Source: Ekhidna sp964289745
Lineage (GTDB): Bacteria; Bacteroidota; Bacteroidia; Cytophagales; Cyclobacteriaceae
Direction of reading: 5' to 3'
Length of the DNA stretch: 64,000 bases
NCBI GenBank assembly: GCA_964289745.1
Contig: CAXYMM010000001.1
Span: 1,302,001 to 1,366,000 of the forward strand
The notes beneath the pieces are model-generated. The model saw nothing but the letters and a program-made list of their open reading frames with translations. It was not told where the DNA came from and did no database searches. Of this stretch, positions 1-8,540 are shown one piece after another (within the stretch, counting starts at the first letter, position 1; each line of letters opens with the position of its first letter). The position numbers were made by a program, and so were the translations under genes.

Positions 1-1
1 T

Positions 2-304
2 TTCTTAATGAAAGCGGAAATTCCTGTGGAAAAGGCAGATGACGTGCAGTCAGCACAAAGACAACGTACTGCTCGTAATTACCAAGAAAAAAAAGAAGAA
101 AGCCGGTCTGCACTAGCTAGTTCTGATAATCATGGTAATCGACCTCCAGTTCAGTCTCAATCTCAACCTGCCCAATCTCAAAAAATTGCTAGTCGAAACC
201 AACGGGTAAATGTTCAATATTCAGATGGTTCAGTAAAAAAAGATGTAAAATTCAAGACGGTTGAAGAAGATATTAAAAACAATAAATGCGTATTAACCGA
301 CTGA
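2..304 (+). CDS. secA: SecA preprotein translocase ATPase, C-terminal end (partial)
   Basis: The reading frame is open from the left edge, so this is only the last ~100 residues of a longer protein. It begins in a stretch reading FLMKAEIPVE, passes through a Gln/Ser/Pro-rich linker, and ends in a compact tail (RVNVQYSDGSVKKDVKF, then a VEEDI...KCVL ending). A Gln-rich linker followed by a short basic beta-like tail, in place of the CxCxSGxxxxxC zinc finger of enterobacterial SecA, is how I know many Bacteroidota SecA proteins to end. SecA is the ATP-driven motor that pushes preproteins through SecYEG. The stop lies inside the start of the next gene (19-base overlap). The call rests on recalled similarity of the tail; the catalytic part is outside the window. 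Confidence 0.72.
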   Translation, partial: FLMKAEIPVEKADDVQSAQRQRTARNYQEKKEESRSALASSDNHGNRPPVQSQSQPAQSQKIASRNQRVNVQYSDGSVKKDVKFKTVEEDIKNNKCVLTD

Positions 305-777
305 TCATATTGGCTTTAATCACAAGCTGCAAAGTAGCTACCTCAACAACGAGCAGTACGTATACAGAAGACCTGAGTATTCATCGGTCTATTCAACCTA
401 TCTATACTGAAAAGAGGATCGAAAAAACAGAGCAAGTGAAAGAACTCTTCACACCACTAGAAGGACATATTAAATTTGAGCTAGATAGTATCATGAAGAT
501 TTCAGATGCTATTAATAAGGAGGGGAAATACGTAGACGGGTATATGATTCAAGTTTACTCAGGTACTAGCCGAGATAATGCAAATACCGCAAGATTTAGT
601 GTCGACAAACTCTTCCCTGAATTGAATTGGAAAGTTTCTTATCATCAACCAACGTTTAGGGTGAGAGGCGGTAGATTTTCGGATCGTCTGGAAGCACATC
701 GTATTTATAAAGCAATAAAAGAACAGTTTCCAAGAGCATTATTGATTCCAGAAAGATTTTTTTTGCAGTATGAGTAA
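286..777 (+). CDS. SPOR-domain-like lipoprotein
   Basis: A 163-residue protein. The N-terminus (MRINRLIILALITSC) is a short hydrophobic stretch ending in a lipobox-like ITSC, so it is probably a lipoprotein with Cys15 as the modified residue. Residues ~85-160 (YMIQVYSGTSRDNANTAR through RVRGGRFSDRLEAHRIYKAI) match the pattern of a SPOR (sporulation-related repeat) domain, which in other bacteria binds glycan strands of peptidoglycan. The gene starts inside the end of the secA frame and its own stop overlaps the start of the amidohydrolase gene by 8 bases, so the three genes are likely co-transcribed and translationally coupled. The role is inferred from the domain only: a periplasmic, envelope-attached protein. 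Confidence 0.75.
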   Translation: MRINRLIILALITSCKVATSTTSSTYTEDLSIHRSIQPIYTEKRIEKTEQVKELFTPLEGHIKFELDSIMKISDAINKEGKYVDGYMIQVYSGTSRDNANTARFSVDKLFPELNWKVSYHQPTFRVRGGRFSDRLEAHRIYKAIKEQFPRALLIPERFFLQYE

Positions 778-1960
778 GCTTGTGGAAAAAATAAAGTCGC
801 TATCCGAGTCCTATTTTGAAGATGTACTTTCGATTAGAAGGCATCTCCATGCGAATCCTGAACTCTCGTTCAAGGAATACGAAACCGCAACATTCATTGA
901 AGAGGAGCTGAAAGAACTAACGATTGAAGGCGTAGAAAGAATCGGTGAGACGGGTGTTCATTTCTGCCTTGAAGGGAAAAAGCCTGGAAAGACTATCGCA
1001 CTAAGAGCCGATATAGATGCGCTTCCAATTACGGAGGCCAATGAAGTGGCATATAAATCAAAAAATGCAGGAGTTATGCACGCATGTGGGCATGATGTAC
1101 ACACCGCTAGCCTTTTTGGGGCGGCAAAAATTTTAAATGAATTAAAAGACTACTTTAATGGGACAATTAAGTTCATTTTTCAACCTGGAGAAGAGCAGTC
1201 TCCAGGCGGTGCTTCCCTATTAATAGAAGAAGGAATTCTTAAGAACCCAAAGCCAGCATCCATTCTTGGACAGCACGTAATGCCGCTCATAGAAAAAGGT
1301 AAAGTAGGTTTTAGGAAGGGGAAATATATGGCAAGTGCGGATGAGATTTACCTAAAAGTAAAAGGAAGAGGAGGTCATGCAGCCATCCCTGAGAATTTTA
1401 TCGACCCAATAGCCATCTCTAGTCAGATCATCGTTTCCCTTCAGCAAGTGGTAAGCAGAATGGCGAGCCCCAAAATACCCTCTGTGCTTTCTTTTGGAAA
1501 AATTCAAGGTGGGAGTGTAAATAATGTAATACCAGATGAGGTGAAAATTGACGGTACTTTTAGAACGTTTAATGAGGAGTGGAGAAAAGAAGCACTTCAA
1601 AAAATTAAGACTATTGCCAAATCCATCGCCGATGCGATGGGCGGAGCGTGCGAGGTAGATATCGCTCCTGGCTATCCTTTTCTTGTAAATGACGAGGCCT
1701 ATACAGAACGTAACATTGAAGCTGCTAAAGCATATATGGGGGAAGAAAATGTAGTGGAACTAGATCTTTGGATGGCAGCAGAAGATTTTTCTTTCTATTC
1801 GCAAGAAATTCCAGGATGTTTTTATAGAGTGGGAACCAGAAATGAAGAAAAGGGCATTGTATCAGGCGTTCACACCCCAACTTTTGATATCGACGAAGAA
1901 GCCATGAAAACAGGAATGGGGTTACTCTCTTACCTTGCTATAAACGAGCTTCATGCCTAA
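770..1960 (+). CDS. M20D-family amidohydrolase (N-acyl amino acid or hippurate hydrolase type)
   Basis: A 396-residue metal-dependent hydrolase of peptidase family M20, subfamily D, in which members cleave N-acyl or N-benzoyl groups from amino acids. The metal and catalytic motifs are intact: ADIDALPI at 80-87, HACGHDVHTA at 104-113, and the Glu-Glu pair in QPGEEQSPGG at 141-142; a further metal His is expected in GVHTPTFD near the C-terminus. The lid/dimerisation domain (about residues 185-295) carries GRGGHAA. Length is normal for the family. No signal peptide is visible, so it should be cytoplasmic. ATG at 770 overlaps the preceding stop, suggesting coupling. The exact substrate cannot be read from sequence. 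Its 3' end overlaps the convergent permease gene by four bases. Confidence 0.88.
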   Translation: MSKLVEKIKSLSESYFEDVLSIRRHLHANPELSFKEYETATFIEEELKELTIEGVERIGETGVHFCLEGKKPGKTIALRADIDALPITEANEVAYKSKNAGVMHACGHDVHTASLFGAAKILNELKDYFNGTIKFIFQPGEEQSPGGASLLIEEGILKNPKPASILGQHVMPLIEKGKVGFRKGKYMASADEIYLKVKGRGGHAAIPENFIDPIAISSQIIVSLQQVVSRMASPKIPSVLSFGKIQGGSVNNVIPDEVKIDGTFRTFNEEWRKEALQKIKTIAKSIADAMGGACEVDIAPGYPFLVNDEAYTERNIEAAKAYMGEENVVELDLWMAAEDFSFYSQEIPGCFYRVGTRNEEKGIVSGVHTPTFDIDEEAMKTGMGLLSYLAINELHA

Positions 1961-2940
1961 ATAAAGGCTTGCAGTAAGAATACCAACCCTAAACTTATTC
2001 CCAACCCTAAGAATACTTTACCCAAATCTTTTCCAACATTTTGCAGGGTAGCAGTCGAAAGTGATTTATATCCAAAGTATTGAATCACAATTTCCCTGCC
2101 AGCAAGTAGCCCTAAAAACACCCAAGTAGTACTCATTGGGATTTTGTTAAGTTCTTTGAAAAAGAACAGAATTATCGAAAAAATTAAATCGATAATGGTG
2201 GCTGATCGAATATCCTGTGTATTGGTTTTGGATTTGACAATGGATTGTATGGCGCCTCCTTTCGAGTAAAAAATGTAACCAATCAGTATCCAGAAAATAG
2301 CAATGGTTACCAAAAGTGTTGCCAGATTTATTTGCCTTGGTAGGTACACATATATATTGGCAAAATCTTGAATTAGCCACTGACTCCACAGAAAACCCGT
2401 GGAAGCCCATTGGGCTATAGTCCAACCTTTCTTTTCAAGGTCTGTGGGCTCTGATTCTGCAAATTTCTTTTCAAAGGCTTTCGTTATTAGCATATATAGA
2501 ATAATTGACGAAAAGAACGCTACCAAGTAACCAGACACAGATTTAACCACCATGTTATATAAATTATTTGGATTGAAGAAGGTCAAAATCAAAAAGGATG
2601 TACTAACGGGTATTCCGATTCTCGTTAAGGCTAAGAGAATGATGGGAGGTAATAAGTAGATCCATCCAAAAGCAGGCATATCGACGGGACTCTTATAAAG
2701 TGGGTTTTCAAAGCCTCCATCTCCAATCAATCGACCATAGGAAATATCTCCACCATTTACGTGCCAACCGTATATCAAAGTGATAGTGAGTAAAGTGGAA
2801 GCAAAAATTCCCAAAAGCCACCATGGTTTTTTTTCATTCGAGCTAAGAAAGGTTCCTAATGTCTGAATAACATCATTCCCCACCACAGAATAAGCTGCCA
2901 TAAAGAACCCTAAATACATAACTATCTCCAGCTCTGACAT
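1957..2940 (-). CDS. PiT-family-like inorganic phosphate/anion permease
   Basis: A 327-residue integral membrane protein with about nine hydrophobic segments. Two inverted half-motifs typical of PiT transporters (SLC20 type) are recognisable: VGNDVIQTLGTFLSSN near the N-terminus, resembling the GANDVANAxGT signature, and two PxST elements (GIPVSTS near residue 113 and IPMSTTW near 270). PiT proteins move phosphate together with Na+ or H+ across the inner membrane. The protein is shorter than E. coli PitA (about 500 residues) but complete at both ends, as in a Bacteroidota subfamily usually annotated only as hypothetical or inorganic phosphate transporter. It stands alone on this strand; the upstream 226 bases are AT-rich and probably hold its promoter. 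Confidence 0.7.
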   Translation of the reverse strand: MSELEIVMYLGFFMAAYSVVGNDVIQTLGTFLSSNEKKPWWLLGIFASTLLTITLIYGWHVNGGDISYGRLIGDGGFENPLYKSPVDMPAFGWIYLLPPIILLALTRIGIPVSTSFLILTFFNPNNLYNMVVKSVSGYLVAFFSSIILYMLITKAFEKKFAESEPTDLEKKGWTIAQWASTGFLWSQWLIQDFANIYVYLPRQINLATLLVTIAIFWILIGYIFYSKGGAIQSIVKSKTNTQDIRSATIIDLIFSIILFFFKELNKIPMSTTWVFLGLLAGREIVIQYFGYKSLSTATLQNVGKDLGKVFLGLGISLGLVFLLQAFI

Positions 2941-3166
2941 TTCATTAAAAGTTGATTAAAGCGATTATAAAACTATTAAGTTATTGATGCTCTATTGTTA
3001 TCCATTTATTAACAGTTTTACGGGTAAGAAACCGAACAGGACAACAATTTTTTATAAACTTTTCAGTATTAATGCAATCTAATAGTATCGTTTTATTGCC
3101 CTAATACCTTGGCTATGTAGTTAACGAAATCATAAAAAAAAACGAAACTGTTTTTGTTAAATCGTT

Positions 3167-3469
3167 TCACGTTACTAATTGGTATTGACTTATAGGTTTA
3201 ACCTTTCCAATTCCTTGGTGTGTTCTTTCAACGTTATAACATTTTATAAATTGAGTAATTTCTTGATGAAGTTCTAGTCCATTACTCGCTGGGTACAAAA
3301 TAGATATGCTTTTTTTAATGGCGCCAAAGAACCTCTCTTTTTGTTTCCTATTGAGATGAAATATTATTTTCTTAAAAGGAAGTAAAATTATTTCTAGGTT
3401 TTTAACCTCCAAAATCATAACGGGCTCACCAACAGATTGCGGCTCATTTTCCTCAATTACCTTTTTCAA
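3167..3469 (-). pseudogene. IS3-type transposase, C-terminal fragment
   Basis: A 100-residue open frame whose second half reads like the end of an IS3-family DDE transposase: KERFFGAIK (compare IERFFRTIK), a YPASNGLELHQEI segment, then FIKCYNVERTHQGIGKVKP, the usual YNxxRxHxxLxxxxP ending. The DDE catalytic Asp residues are missing, so it cannot be active. The first ~45 residues do not resemble the family. I did not find terminal inverted repeats. It abuts the truncated Na/Pi gene, with the junction somewhere around 3420-3490. Confidence 0.6.
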
Positions 3470-3470
3470 T

Positions 3471-3920
3471 GAAGGGCTTATTATTCATACAAGCAACATC
3501 TTCACCTTATTATTTGCGATATTACTCCTCTTTGTCTGCATTAAGTTTATTTCAAAACTTTTGAATAGTATCCTAATAGGCAAAACAAAGAAGCAATTTC
3601 AGACAACTATTTTTTCGACTAATGCACGATTTTTTGGATGGGGTTTATTGATTACTTCGGTAGCACAGCCAAGTTCGCTTACCTCCTCCATAATTGCGCT
3701 ACTTGTAGCTACTGGCAAAGTGAAACTTAATCGTGACTTTAAATTTATTTTTAGAGCTAGTCTAGGAACTACTATTGCTTTTCTTCTAGCGGCAACAATA
3801 CAATCAGAAGCAACACGAGCTATTGCAATAGCACACTTCCTCTTTAATTCAATCGGAGTGATTTTTTTTCTTTTCGTTCCATTCTTAGTTCAATTTCCTG
3901 AATTATCGGAAAAAAAATGA
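3471..3920 (+). pseudogene. Na/Pi cotransporter family protein, N-terminally truncated
   Basis: The frame from about 3471 encodes a hydrophobic helix (SNIFTLLFAILLLFVCIKF), then FFGWGLLITSVAQPSSLTSS, then SLGTTIAFLLAA and AIAHFLFNSIGVIFFLFVP. These match one repeat of the NptA / Na-Pi cotransporter II family: the QSSSLT signature (here QPSSLT), the GANIGTT element (here RASLGTT) and the AHLLFN helix. Family members carry two such repeats over 300 or more residues; only one is present, and there is no ATG at the front (the first usable start is TTG at 3561). The frame stays open leftwards into the IS3 transposase fragment. I read it as the remains of a gene cut by an insertion; whether a short product is made is unknown. 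Confidence 0.6.
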
Positions 3921-3931
3921 ATGACTACACC

Positions 3932-4060
3932 ATGAGGTTAAGATTGGTGGGCTTTGGGTATATCCTGATCATGTTTTTTCTATTGTCTTTTACCCTGATC
4001 TGTAAATCTAAAGGGTTTGAAAAATCCAATGATCCCGTTGAATTCGCATCGGAGCGTTAG
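3932..4060 (+). CDS. Small one-helix protein, possible lipoprotein
   Basis: A 42-residue frame with an ATG start 12 bases after the Na/Pi relic. It has a basic start (MRLRLVG), one hydrophobic segment (YILIMFFLLSFTLIC) ending in a Cys, and a short polar tail. The Cys follows TLI, a weak lipobox. It sits 21 bases before the holin-like gene in the same direction. I do not recognise a family; it may be a real small envelope protein or chance coding. Confidence 0.35.
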   Translation: MRLRLVGFGYILIMFFLLSFTLICKSKGFEKSNDPVEFASER

Positions 4061-4081
4061 CTTTGCCGCAAAAGCGATAGA

Positions 4082-4438
4082 ATGGCGGATACAGATTCCA
4101 AATTAATAAAGAAAATCATTGAACTAATAGAAGTTAAGTTCGAAAGGCTCAAGCTTACTATTATCACAAAAGTGGCATCCGTCTTTTCCATGGCACTTGC
4201 ACTCGCATTGTTTTTGATTTTTTCCTTCTTTGTATTTTTCTTTTTGAATTTTGCGATTGCCAATCGGATCAATCAATCGTTGGAGAGTGCTTACCTAGGT
4301 TTTTTGATTATATCAGGTTTCTATGCCCTCATTGTCTTATTATTATTGATTTTTTTCAAAAAGAAAATGACATTTCGCCTATTTGAATCTTTGATTTTAA
4401 AATCACTTAATTCTAATGAAAAAGAAAATGAAGATTGA
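4082..4438 (+). CDS. Phage holin family (YqjE/Holin-X-like) membrane protein
   Basis: A 118-residue protein with a short amphipathic N-terminus (residues 1-30, helical, charged) followed by two strongly hydrophobic segments at about 33-62 and 70-95, then a basic tail. This arrangement is that of the Holin-X / YqjE superfamily found in most Bacteroidota, where the proteins are chromosomal membrane proteins rather than real phage lysis factors. No phage genes are nearby. It overlaps the next gene by 23 bases, so the two are probably translated together. Confidence 0.65.
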   Translation: MADTDSKLIKKIIELIEVKFERLKLTIITKVASVFSMALALALFLIFSFFVFFFLNFAIANRINQSLESAYLGFLIISGFYALIVLLLLIFFKKKMTFRLFESLILKSLNSNEKENED

Positions 4439-4754
4439 AAGCAAAATAGTGCAACTAAAGCAACGTGAAAAAGAATTGAAGGAAATTCTTATAGGTGACC
4501 TTAAGAAGGTAAAAGGCAGAATAGATCAGGCCAAAAAGGTAGCAATTATTACTGGATTGGCTTCCCTTTTTATATACTCGATGTACCGAGTCTATCAAAA
4601 AGGAAGCCAAAGCAATACAAGTGGAATTAAGAATAAGCAAAAAAGGAGGTCAGCGATATGGAAAAGGATCTCCTATATAGCTACTCCTTATGCTGTTGAA
4701 GCGATTGTAAGGTACGTTTCTAAACGCACTCGAACGAATGCTCAAAAATTTTAA
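4416..4754 (+). CDS. Small basic one-helix membrane protein, unknown function
   Basis: A 112-residue, Lys/Arg-rich protein with a helical charged N-terminus (residues 1-45), one hydrophobic segment (VAIITGLASLFIYSMYRVY at about 42-60) and a basic C-terminal half. It follows the holin-like gene with a 23-base overlap. Small membrane proteins of this shape commonly accompany the holin-like gene in Bacteroidota, but I do not recognise a named family. Its end overlaps the convergent AraC-type regulator gene by four bases. Confidence 0.55.
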   Translation: MKKKMKIESKIVQLKQREKELKEILIGDLKKVKGRIDQAKKVAIITGLASLFIYSMYRVYQKGSQSNTSGIKNKQKRRSAIWKRISYIATPYAVEAIVRYVSKRTRTNAQKF

Positions 4755-5668
4755 ATATCCATAACCGACTCTCGTCGCCTCATCTTCCCTGCTGGTATGC
4801 CAAACATCATTTTAAACCTACGGCAGAAATAAGCGGTATCTCTGTAGCCTACATCTATGCCAATATCTCGGATACTTTTTGTAGTGGTACGCAAAAGTTT
4901 AACGGCAGCCTCCATTCTTTGAAATTCAATATAGTCCTGAGGATTGGTACCCGTAAGCATCTTGAAGTACTGCCCCACATATTCTTCCGAAACATTTGCG
5001 ACGTTGGCAAGCACCTTGTTCGAGAGGTTTTGGGAGAGGTTTTCCCTTACGTGTGTAAAAATTTTTATTAAACGAGTGTCCTTGAAAAAGTTAGAATTAG
5101 TTACTATTTTTTCTACAAATAATCCATTACTAAGGATATAACGAATTAGCTCAATCACCATATATTCGTTAAGTACCTTTACTAATCGATCGGTTCCTGC
5201 TACGTTACTTTCCTCCAATTCTTCATTAATCATTTTGATAAGGCTCGCTAGTTTAAAATTATCTTCGATCTTAAAAGGAGGAATATCTAACGACGAGAAA
5301 AAATTCACTGAATCAAAAGCTTTTACATCAAAAGCTACATAACTGTAGTGTTCTTTCATTGCCGAACTGCCATCAAAGGGCTTGATAAATAGGTCTTTAT
5401 TCGTTAAAAAATCGTCTTTTGAAAGGACAGTGGGAGTACCAGATCCATAAGTAATAGAGGAAGAATTACCGCTAGGCATAAAGATCACATCGCCCTGAGA
5501 AGCAACTTCTTTATCTTTATTTAACCTTACTTTTCCACTGTTTACAAGAATCAAATAGTTCTCTACTTCGTAGTTATTTTCGATTTTTACTGGCTTTAAA
5601 ATATCAATATTTTTAGCTCTTACGAACCGAATTTGAAGTGAATCTATTATTTTATTAAAGTCTTCCAT
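4751..5668 (-). CDS. AraC-family transcriptional regulator
   Basis: A 305-residue regulator. The last ~100 residues form the two-helix-turn-helix AraC/XylS DNA-binding domain: LANVANVSEEYVGQYFKML for the first HTH, then the linker around NPQDYIEFQRMEAAVKLL, then IRDIGIDVGYRDTAYFCRRF and KMMFGIPAGKMRR for the second HTH and family signature. The N-terminal ~190 residues start with a cupin-like beta-rich segment (a short GDVIFMPSG stretch around residue 55), the usual place for effector binding. No effector can be named. It faces the same direction as the acyl-CoA dehydrogenase upstream of it, separated by 113 bases, which makes that gene one possible target. Confidence 0.85.
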   Translation of the reverse strand: MEDFNKIIDSLQIRFVRAKNIDILKPVKIENNYEVENYLILVNSGKVRLNKDKEVASQGDVIFMPSGNSSSITYGSGTPTVLSKDDFLTNKDLFIKPFDGSSAMKEHYSYVAFDVKAFDSVNFFSSLDIPPFKIEDNFKLASLIKMINEELEESNVAGTDRLVKVLNEYMVIELIRYILSNGLFVEKIVTNSNFFKDTRLIKIFTHVRENLSQNLSNKVLANVANVSEEYVGQYFKMLTGTNPQDYIEFQRMEAAVKLLRTTTKSIRDIGIDVGYRDTAYFCRRFKMMFGIPAGKMRRRESVMDI

Positions 5669-5781
5669 ATGTAATTAAAACTGGTTTTTTTTATAAAAGT
5701 AGTTGATTAATTGGACTAATTTAACACAGCTTCTCTTCTAATCCTAATAAAAAGTAGATAAGCTCCTAACTTGATATTAAA

Positions 5782-6921
5782 TTATTTTAATAAAGCTCTT
5801 GAAATGACGATTTTCTGGATTTCTGATGTCCCTTCATATATCTGGGTAATTTTAGCATCACGCATCAAACGTTCTACATGAAATTCTTTTACATATCCAT
5901 ACCCTCCATGAATTTGGACTGCTTCTACTGTGTGTTTCATAGCCACTTCAGAGGCATATAATTTGGCCATGGCACTCTCTTTAGAGAAGTCCTCTCCGTT
6001 GTCTTTTTTAAGAGCTGCATTTATGCACATAAATCGTGCTGCCTCAATTTCGGTAGCCATTTCCGCTAGTTTGAATTGGATGGCTTGGTGCTTGGCTATT
6101 TCAACACCGAAAGCTTTTCGTTCCTTGGCGTATTTGATAGAAAGCTCCATTGCACCCGAGGCAATTCCTAACGCCTGTGCGGCAATACCGATTCTACCAC
6201 CGTTTAACGTACCCATAGCAAATGTAAACCCAAAACCACACTCACCAATTCTATTTTCTTTTGGTACTTTCACATCCTGAAACATTAAGGAATGCGTGTC
6301 GCTTCCTCTAATTCCTAGCTTTTCTTCTTTCTTCCCAACAGTAAAGCCTTCCATATTACGGTCTACAATCAGAGCATTTATTCCTTTATGACCTTTTTCA
6401 GCATTTGTTTGCGCCATGACTAAATAGACAGAAGCAGAATTGCCGTTTGTAATCCAGTTTTTCGTCCCGTTCAATAGATAATAGTCGCCTTTGTCTTCTG
6501 CCGTGGTTCGCTGAGAGGTGGCGTCAGAGCCTGCTTCTGGCTCGGAAAGGCAAAAAGCACCAATCTTTTCTCCACTCGCCAACGGCCTCAAATACTTTTC
6601 CTTTTGCTCTGGCGTACCAAACTTTTCCAACCCCCAGCATACCAGCGAGTTGTTTACTGATACACATACAGAAGCTGAGGCATCAATCTTAGAGATCTCT
6701 TCCATTGCTAAGACATAGCTGACGGTGTCCATTCCGCCTCCGCCGTATTTAGGGTCAACCATCATACCCATGAACCCTAACTCCCCAAGTACTTTGATTT
6801 GCTCAGCAGGAAATCGCTCTTGGGTGTCTCTTTCTATTACTCCAGGCAATAATTCCTTTTGTGCGAAATCTCTCGCCGCATCCCTTACAGCTAATTGTTC
6901 TTCGGTGAAATTGAAGTTCAT
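5782..6921 (-). CDS. Acyl-CoA dehydrogenase (short-chain/butyryl type)
   Basis: A 379-residue flavoprotein that oxidises acyl-CoA to enoyl-CoA and passes electrons to ETF, in fatty acid or branched-chain amino acid breakdown. All family parts are present: N-terminal helical domain (MNFNFTEEQLAVRDAAR), the FAD/substrate signature CLSEPEAGSDA, the middle-domain WITNG, and the C-terminal RLMRDAKITQIYEGTSEI. The catalytic base is Glu363 in YEGTSE, the position used by short-chain and butyryl-CoA dehydrogenases. Length is typical. It is a single gene here without etfAB or other beta-oxidation genes next to it, so the chain-length preference is not certain. An inverted repeat lies about 40 bases upstream of the start. 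Confidence 0.93.
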   Translation of the reverse strand: MNFNFTEEQLAVRDAARDFAQKELLPGVIERDTQERFPAEQIKVLGELGFMGMMVDPKYGGGGMDTVSYVLAMEEISKIDASASVCVSVNNSLVCWGLEKFGTPEQKEKYLRPLASGEKIGAFCLSEPEAGSDATSQRTTAEDKGDYYLLNGTKNWITNGNSASVYLVMAQTNAEKGHKGINALIVDRNMEGFTVGKKEEKLGIRGSDTHSLMFQDVKVPKENRIGECGFGFTFAMGTLNGGRIGIAAQALGIASGAMELSIKYAKERKAFGVEIAKHQAIQFKLAEMATEIEAARFMCINAALKKDNGEDFSKESAMAKLYASEVAMKHTVEAVQIHGGYGYVKEFHVERLMRDAKITQIYEGTSEIQKIVISRALLK

Positions 6922-6960
6922 TTTTTGAAAAGTTAGTGATGTTTGTTTTTACCAATGTAT

Positions 6961-6974
6961 GCACATTATTGTGC
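6961..6974. promoter_or_regulatory. Inverted repeat upstream of the acyl-CoA dehydrogenase
   Basis: GCACA-TTAT-TGTGC, a perfect 5-base inverted repeat with a 4-base centre, 40 bases upstream of the acyl-CoA dehydrogenase start. Position and symmetry suit a dimeric repressor or activator site, but a 5-base arm can occur by chance and no regulator is identified. Confidence 0.25.
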
Positions 6975-7427
6975 TTTTGAAATAAAATAAATATTTTTAC
7001 TATAACGCATTAATGATGTTTTTAACTAAATAATAGCTACATCTATTGAATAAGGAAATGTAAACCCTCACACAAAAACGTATACTTTGGGATTTTGTGG
7101 CTTCCATTGCGCTAGCACGCTGTGGCGATGATCTGATACCTATATTCAACATTTCTAAACCAATAGTTTACTCGCAAACTAGAACTGCGAATGATATTGA
7201 AAACCTCGAAGTTGGGATATAGTTTATATTTTTGATCAGGTACGGCAAAAAAAGGTGTACTGAAAATGATTGGATTAGTTAAGAGCTTTTGGTCTGACGA
7301 TTTCATGAAATCTAACATCAAAATGGAGAAGTAAAAGCTTCCCTTTTTGTGAATAGTATTAAACCAAAAACTTTGACCGATTTCCTAGTCGAGGTTTTTC
7401 TTATTTTTTTACTTTAGCTACACTTTA
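6975..7427. other. Intergenic stretch with no recognised gene
   Basis: About 450 bases between the acyl-CoA dehydrogenase promoter and the end of sucD. A plus-strand frame around 7062-7221 reads like protein (…DFVASIALARCGDD…) but has no start and meets a stop just before and after; a 69-residue minus-strand frame (7112-7321) has no recognisable motif. It may hold decayed coding sequence; I cannot name it. Confidence 0.4.
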
Positions 7428-8300
7428 TCAGCTTAAAGCTTTCTTTATTGTGTCGCCAATATCTGCTGGCGAGTCCACTACGTACAACCCACACTCGCTC
7501 ATAATTCTCATCTTTGCTTCTGCTGTATCATCTTTCCCACCAATAATTGCACCTGCGTGCCCCATTCTCCTTCCTGGGGGTGCTGTTTGCCCTGCAATGA
7601 ATCCTACCACGGGTTTCTTATTGCCATTTTCCTGAATCCATTTTGCAGCATCTGCCTCATATTGTCCGCCAATTTCACCGATCATTACAATACCATCTGT
7701 CTCTGGATCTTCCATTAGCATTTGTACGGCTTCTTTAGTTGAAGTTCCTATGATGGGATCTCCTCCAATTCCGATGGCCGTGGAAACGCCCAAGCCGGCT
7801 TTTACTACCTGATCAGCTGCCTCGTATGTTAGTGTTCCTGATTTTGATACGATACCCACCTTTCCTCGCTTGAAAATAAAGCCTGGCATAATGCCCACTT
7901 TAGCACCTTCTGGTGTAATAACTCCAGGGCAATTTGGACCAATCAAAATAGCACCTTTTGCTTTGGTATAAGGCTTGGCATGCATCATATCCTTTACGGG
8001 AATTCCCTCTGTAATGGTAACAATTACCTTAATTCCTGCTTCTGCAGCTTCCATTATTGCGTCTGCCGCAAAGGCAGGGGGCACAAAAATGATGGATACA
8101 TCGGCACTGGTTTCGTCTACAGCGTCTTTCACTGTATTGAATACGGGCTTACCTAGATGCGTTTGTCCTCCTTTTCCTGGGGTCACACCTCCCACTACCT
8201 TAGAACCGTATTCTATCATTTGGCTCGCATGAAAGGTACCTTCAGACCCTGTAAAGCCCTGAACAATTATTTTGGAATTTTTATCTACAAGAACACTCAT
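7428..8300 (-). CDS. sucD: Succinyl-CoA synthetase, alpha subunit
   Basis: A 290-residue protein, the same length as E. coli SucD. It binds CoA and carries the phosphohistidine of the TCA-cycle enzyme that converts succinyl-CoA to succinate with formation of ATP or GTP. Visible features are the N-terminal CoA-binding Rossmann segment (VQGFTGSEGTFHASQMIEYG), GPNCPGVITP, SKSGTLTYE, and the phosphorylated His at about residue 248 in RRMGHAGAIIGG. The beta-subunit gene sucC is not adjacent, which is common in Bacteroidota. A convincing Bacteroidota-type promoter lies just upstream. Confidence 0.96.
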   Translation of the reverse strand: MSVLVDKNSKIIVQGFTGSEGTFHASQMIEYGSKVVGGVTPGKGGQTHLGKPVFNTVKDAVDETSADVSIIFVPPAFAADAIMEAAEAGIKVIVTITEGIPVKDMMHAKPYTKAKGAILIGPNCPGVITPEGAKVGIMPGFIFKRGKVGIVSKSGTLTYEAADQVVKAGLGVSTAIGIGGDPIIGTSTKEAVQMLMEDPETDGIVMIGEIGGQYEADAAKWIQENGNKKPVVGFIAGQTAPPGRRMGHAGAIIGGKDDTAEAKMRIMSECGLYVVDSPADIGDTIKKALS

Positions 8301-8317
8301 TTTTATATGATTTAGCG

Positions 8318-8347
8318 CAAAAGTATACCATAAAACGAGTATGCCAA
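8318..8347 (-). promoter_or_regulatory. Bacteroidota-type promoter of sucD
   Basis: On the minus strand: TTG (8347-8345), a 19-base spacer, then TACTTTTG (8325-8318), which fits the Bacteroidota -33/-7 pattern TTG-N19-TAnnTTTG. It would start transcription only about 10 bases before the sucD ATG, giving a very short leader. Confidence 0.5.
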
Positions 8348-8380
8348 CCGTAAAACCAAATACATAAACTAGTTATGTTA

Positions 8381-8540
8381 AATTAATTAAAACATTAAAC
8401 ATAGTATTTTAGCAAAGATGCCATATGACAGTTCAATTATCAATAAGTTTTAGTATATAACAATTGACAGAACCAGCAATAATACACAATATCGATAATA
8501 ACTTAGAGTAAAATGTTGCAGACTATCAAATCCTTAAACT
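8381..8540. repeat. Left copy of a diverged ~155-bp direct repeat
   Basis: This stretch and 13259-13410 align along their whole length in the same orientation with few gaps. Shared blocks in the same order include AATTAATTAAAA, GATGCCATAT, AGAACCA and TTGCAGACT. Identity looks like roughly 70-75% by eye (not computed). Neither copy codes for protein that I can see. The two copies bracket the IS982 relic and the split PL8 lyase gene. Confidence 0.65.

Noticed and set aside
4082..4754. Prophage remnant suggested by the holin-like gene
   Set aside because: No other phage genes nearby; this holin-like family is a common chromosomal gene in Bacteroidota.
7112..7321. A 69-residue minus-strand gene between the acyl-CoA dehydrogenase and sucD
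   Set aside because: No recognisable domain and no promoter; a plus-strand protein-like stretch overlaps it, so neither is convincing.
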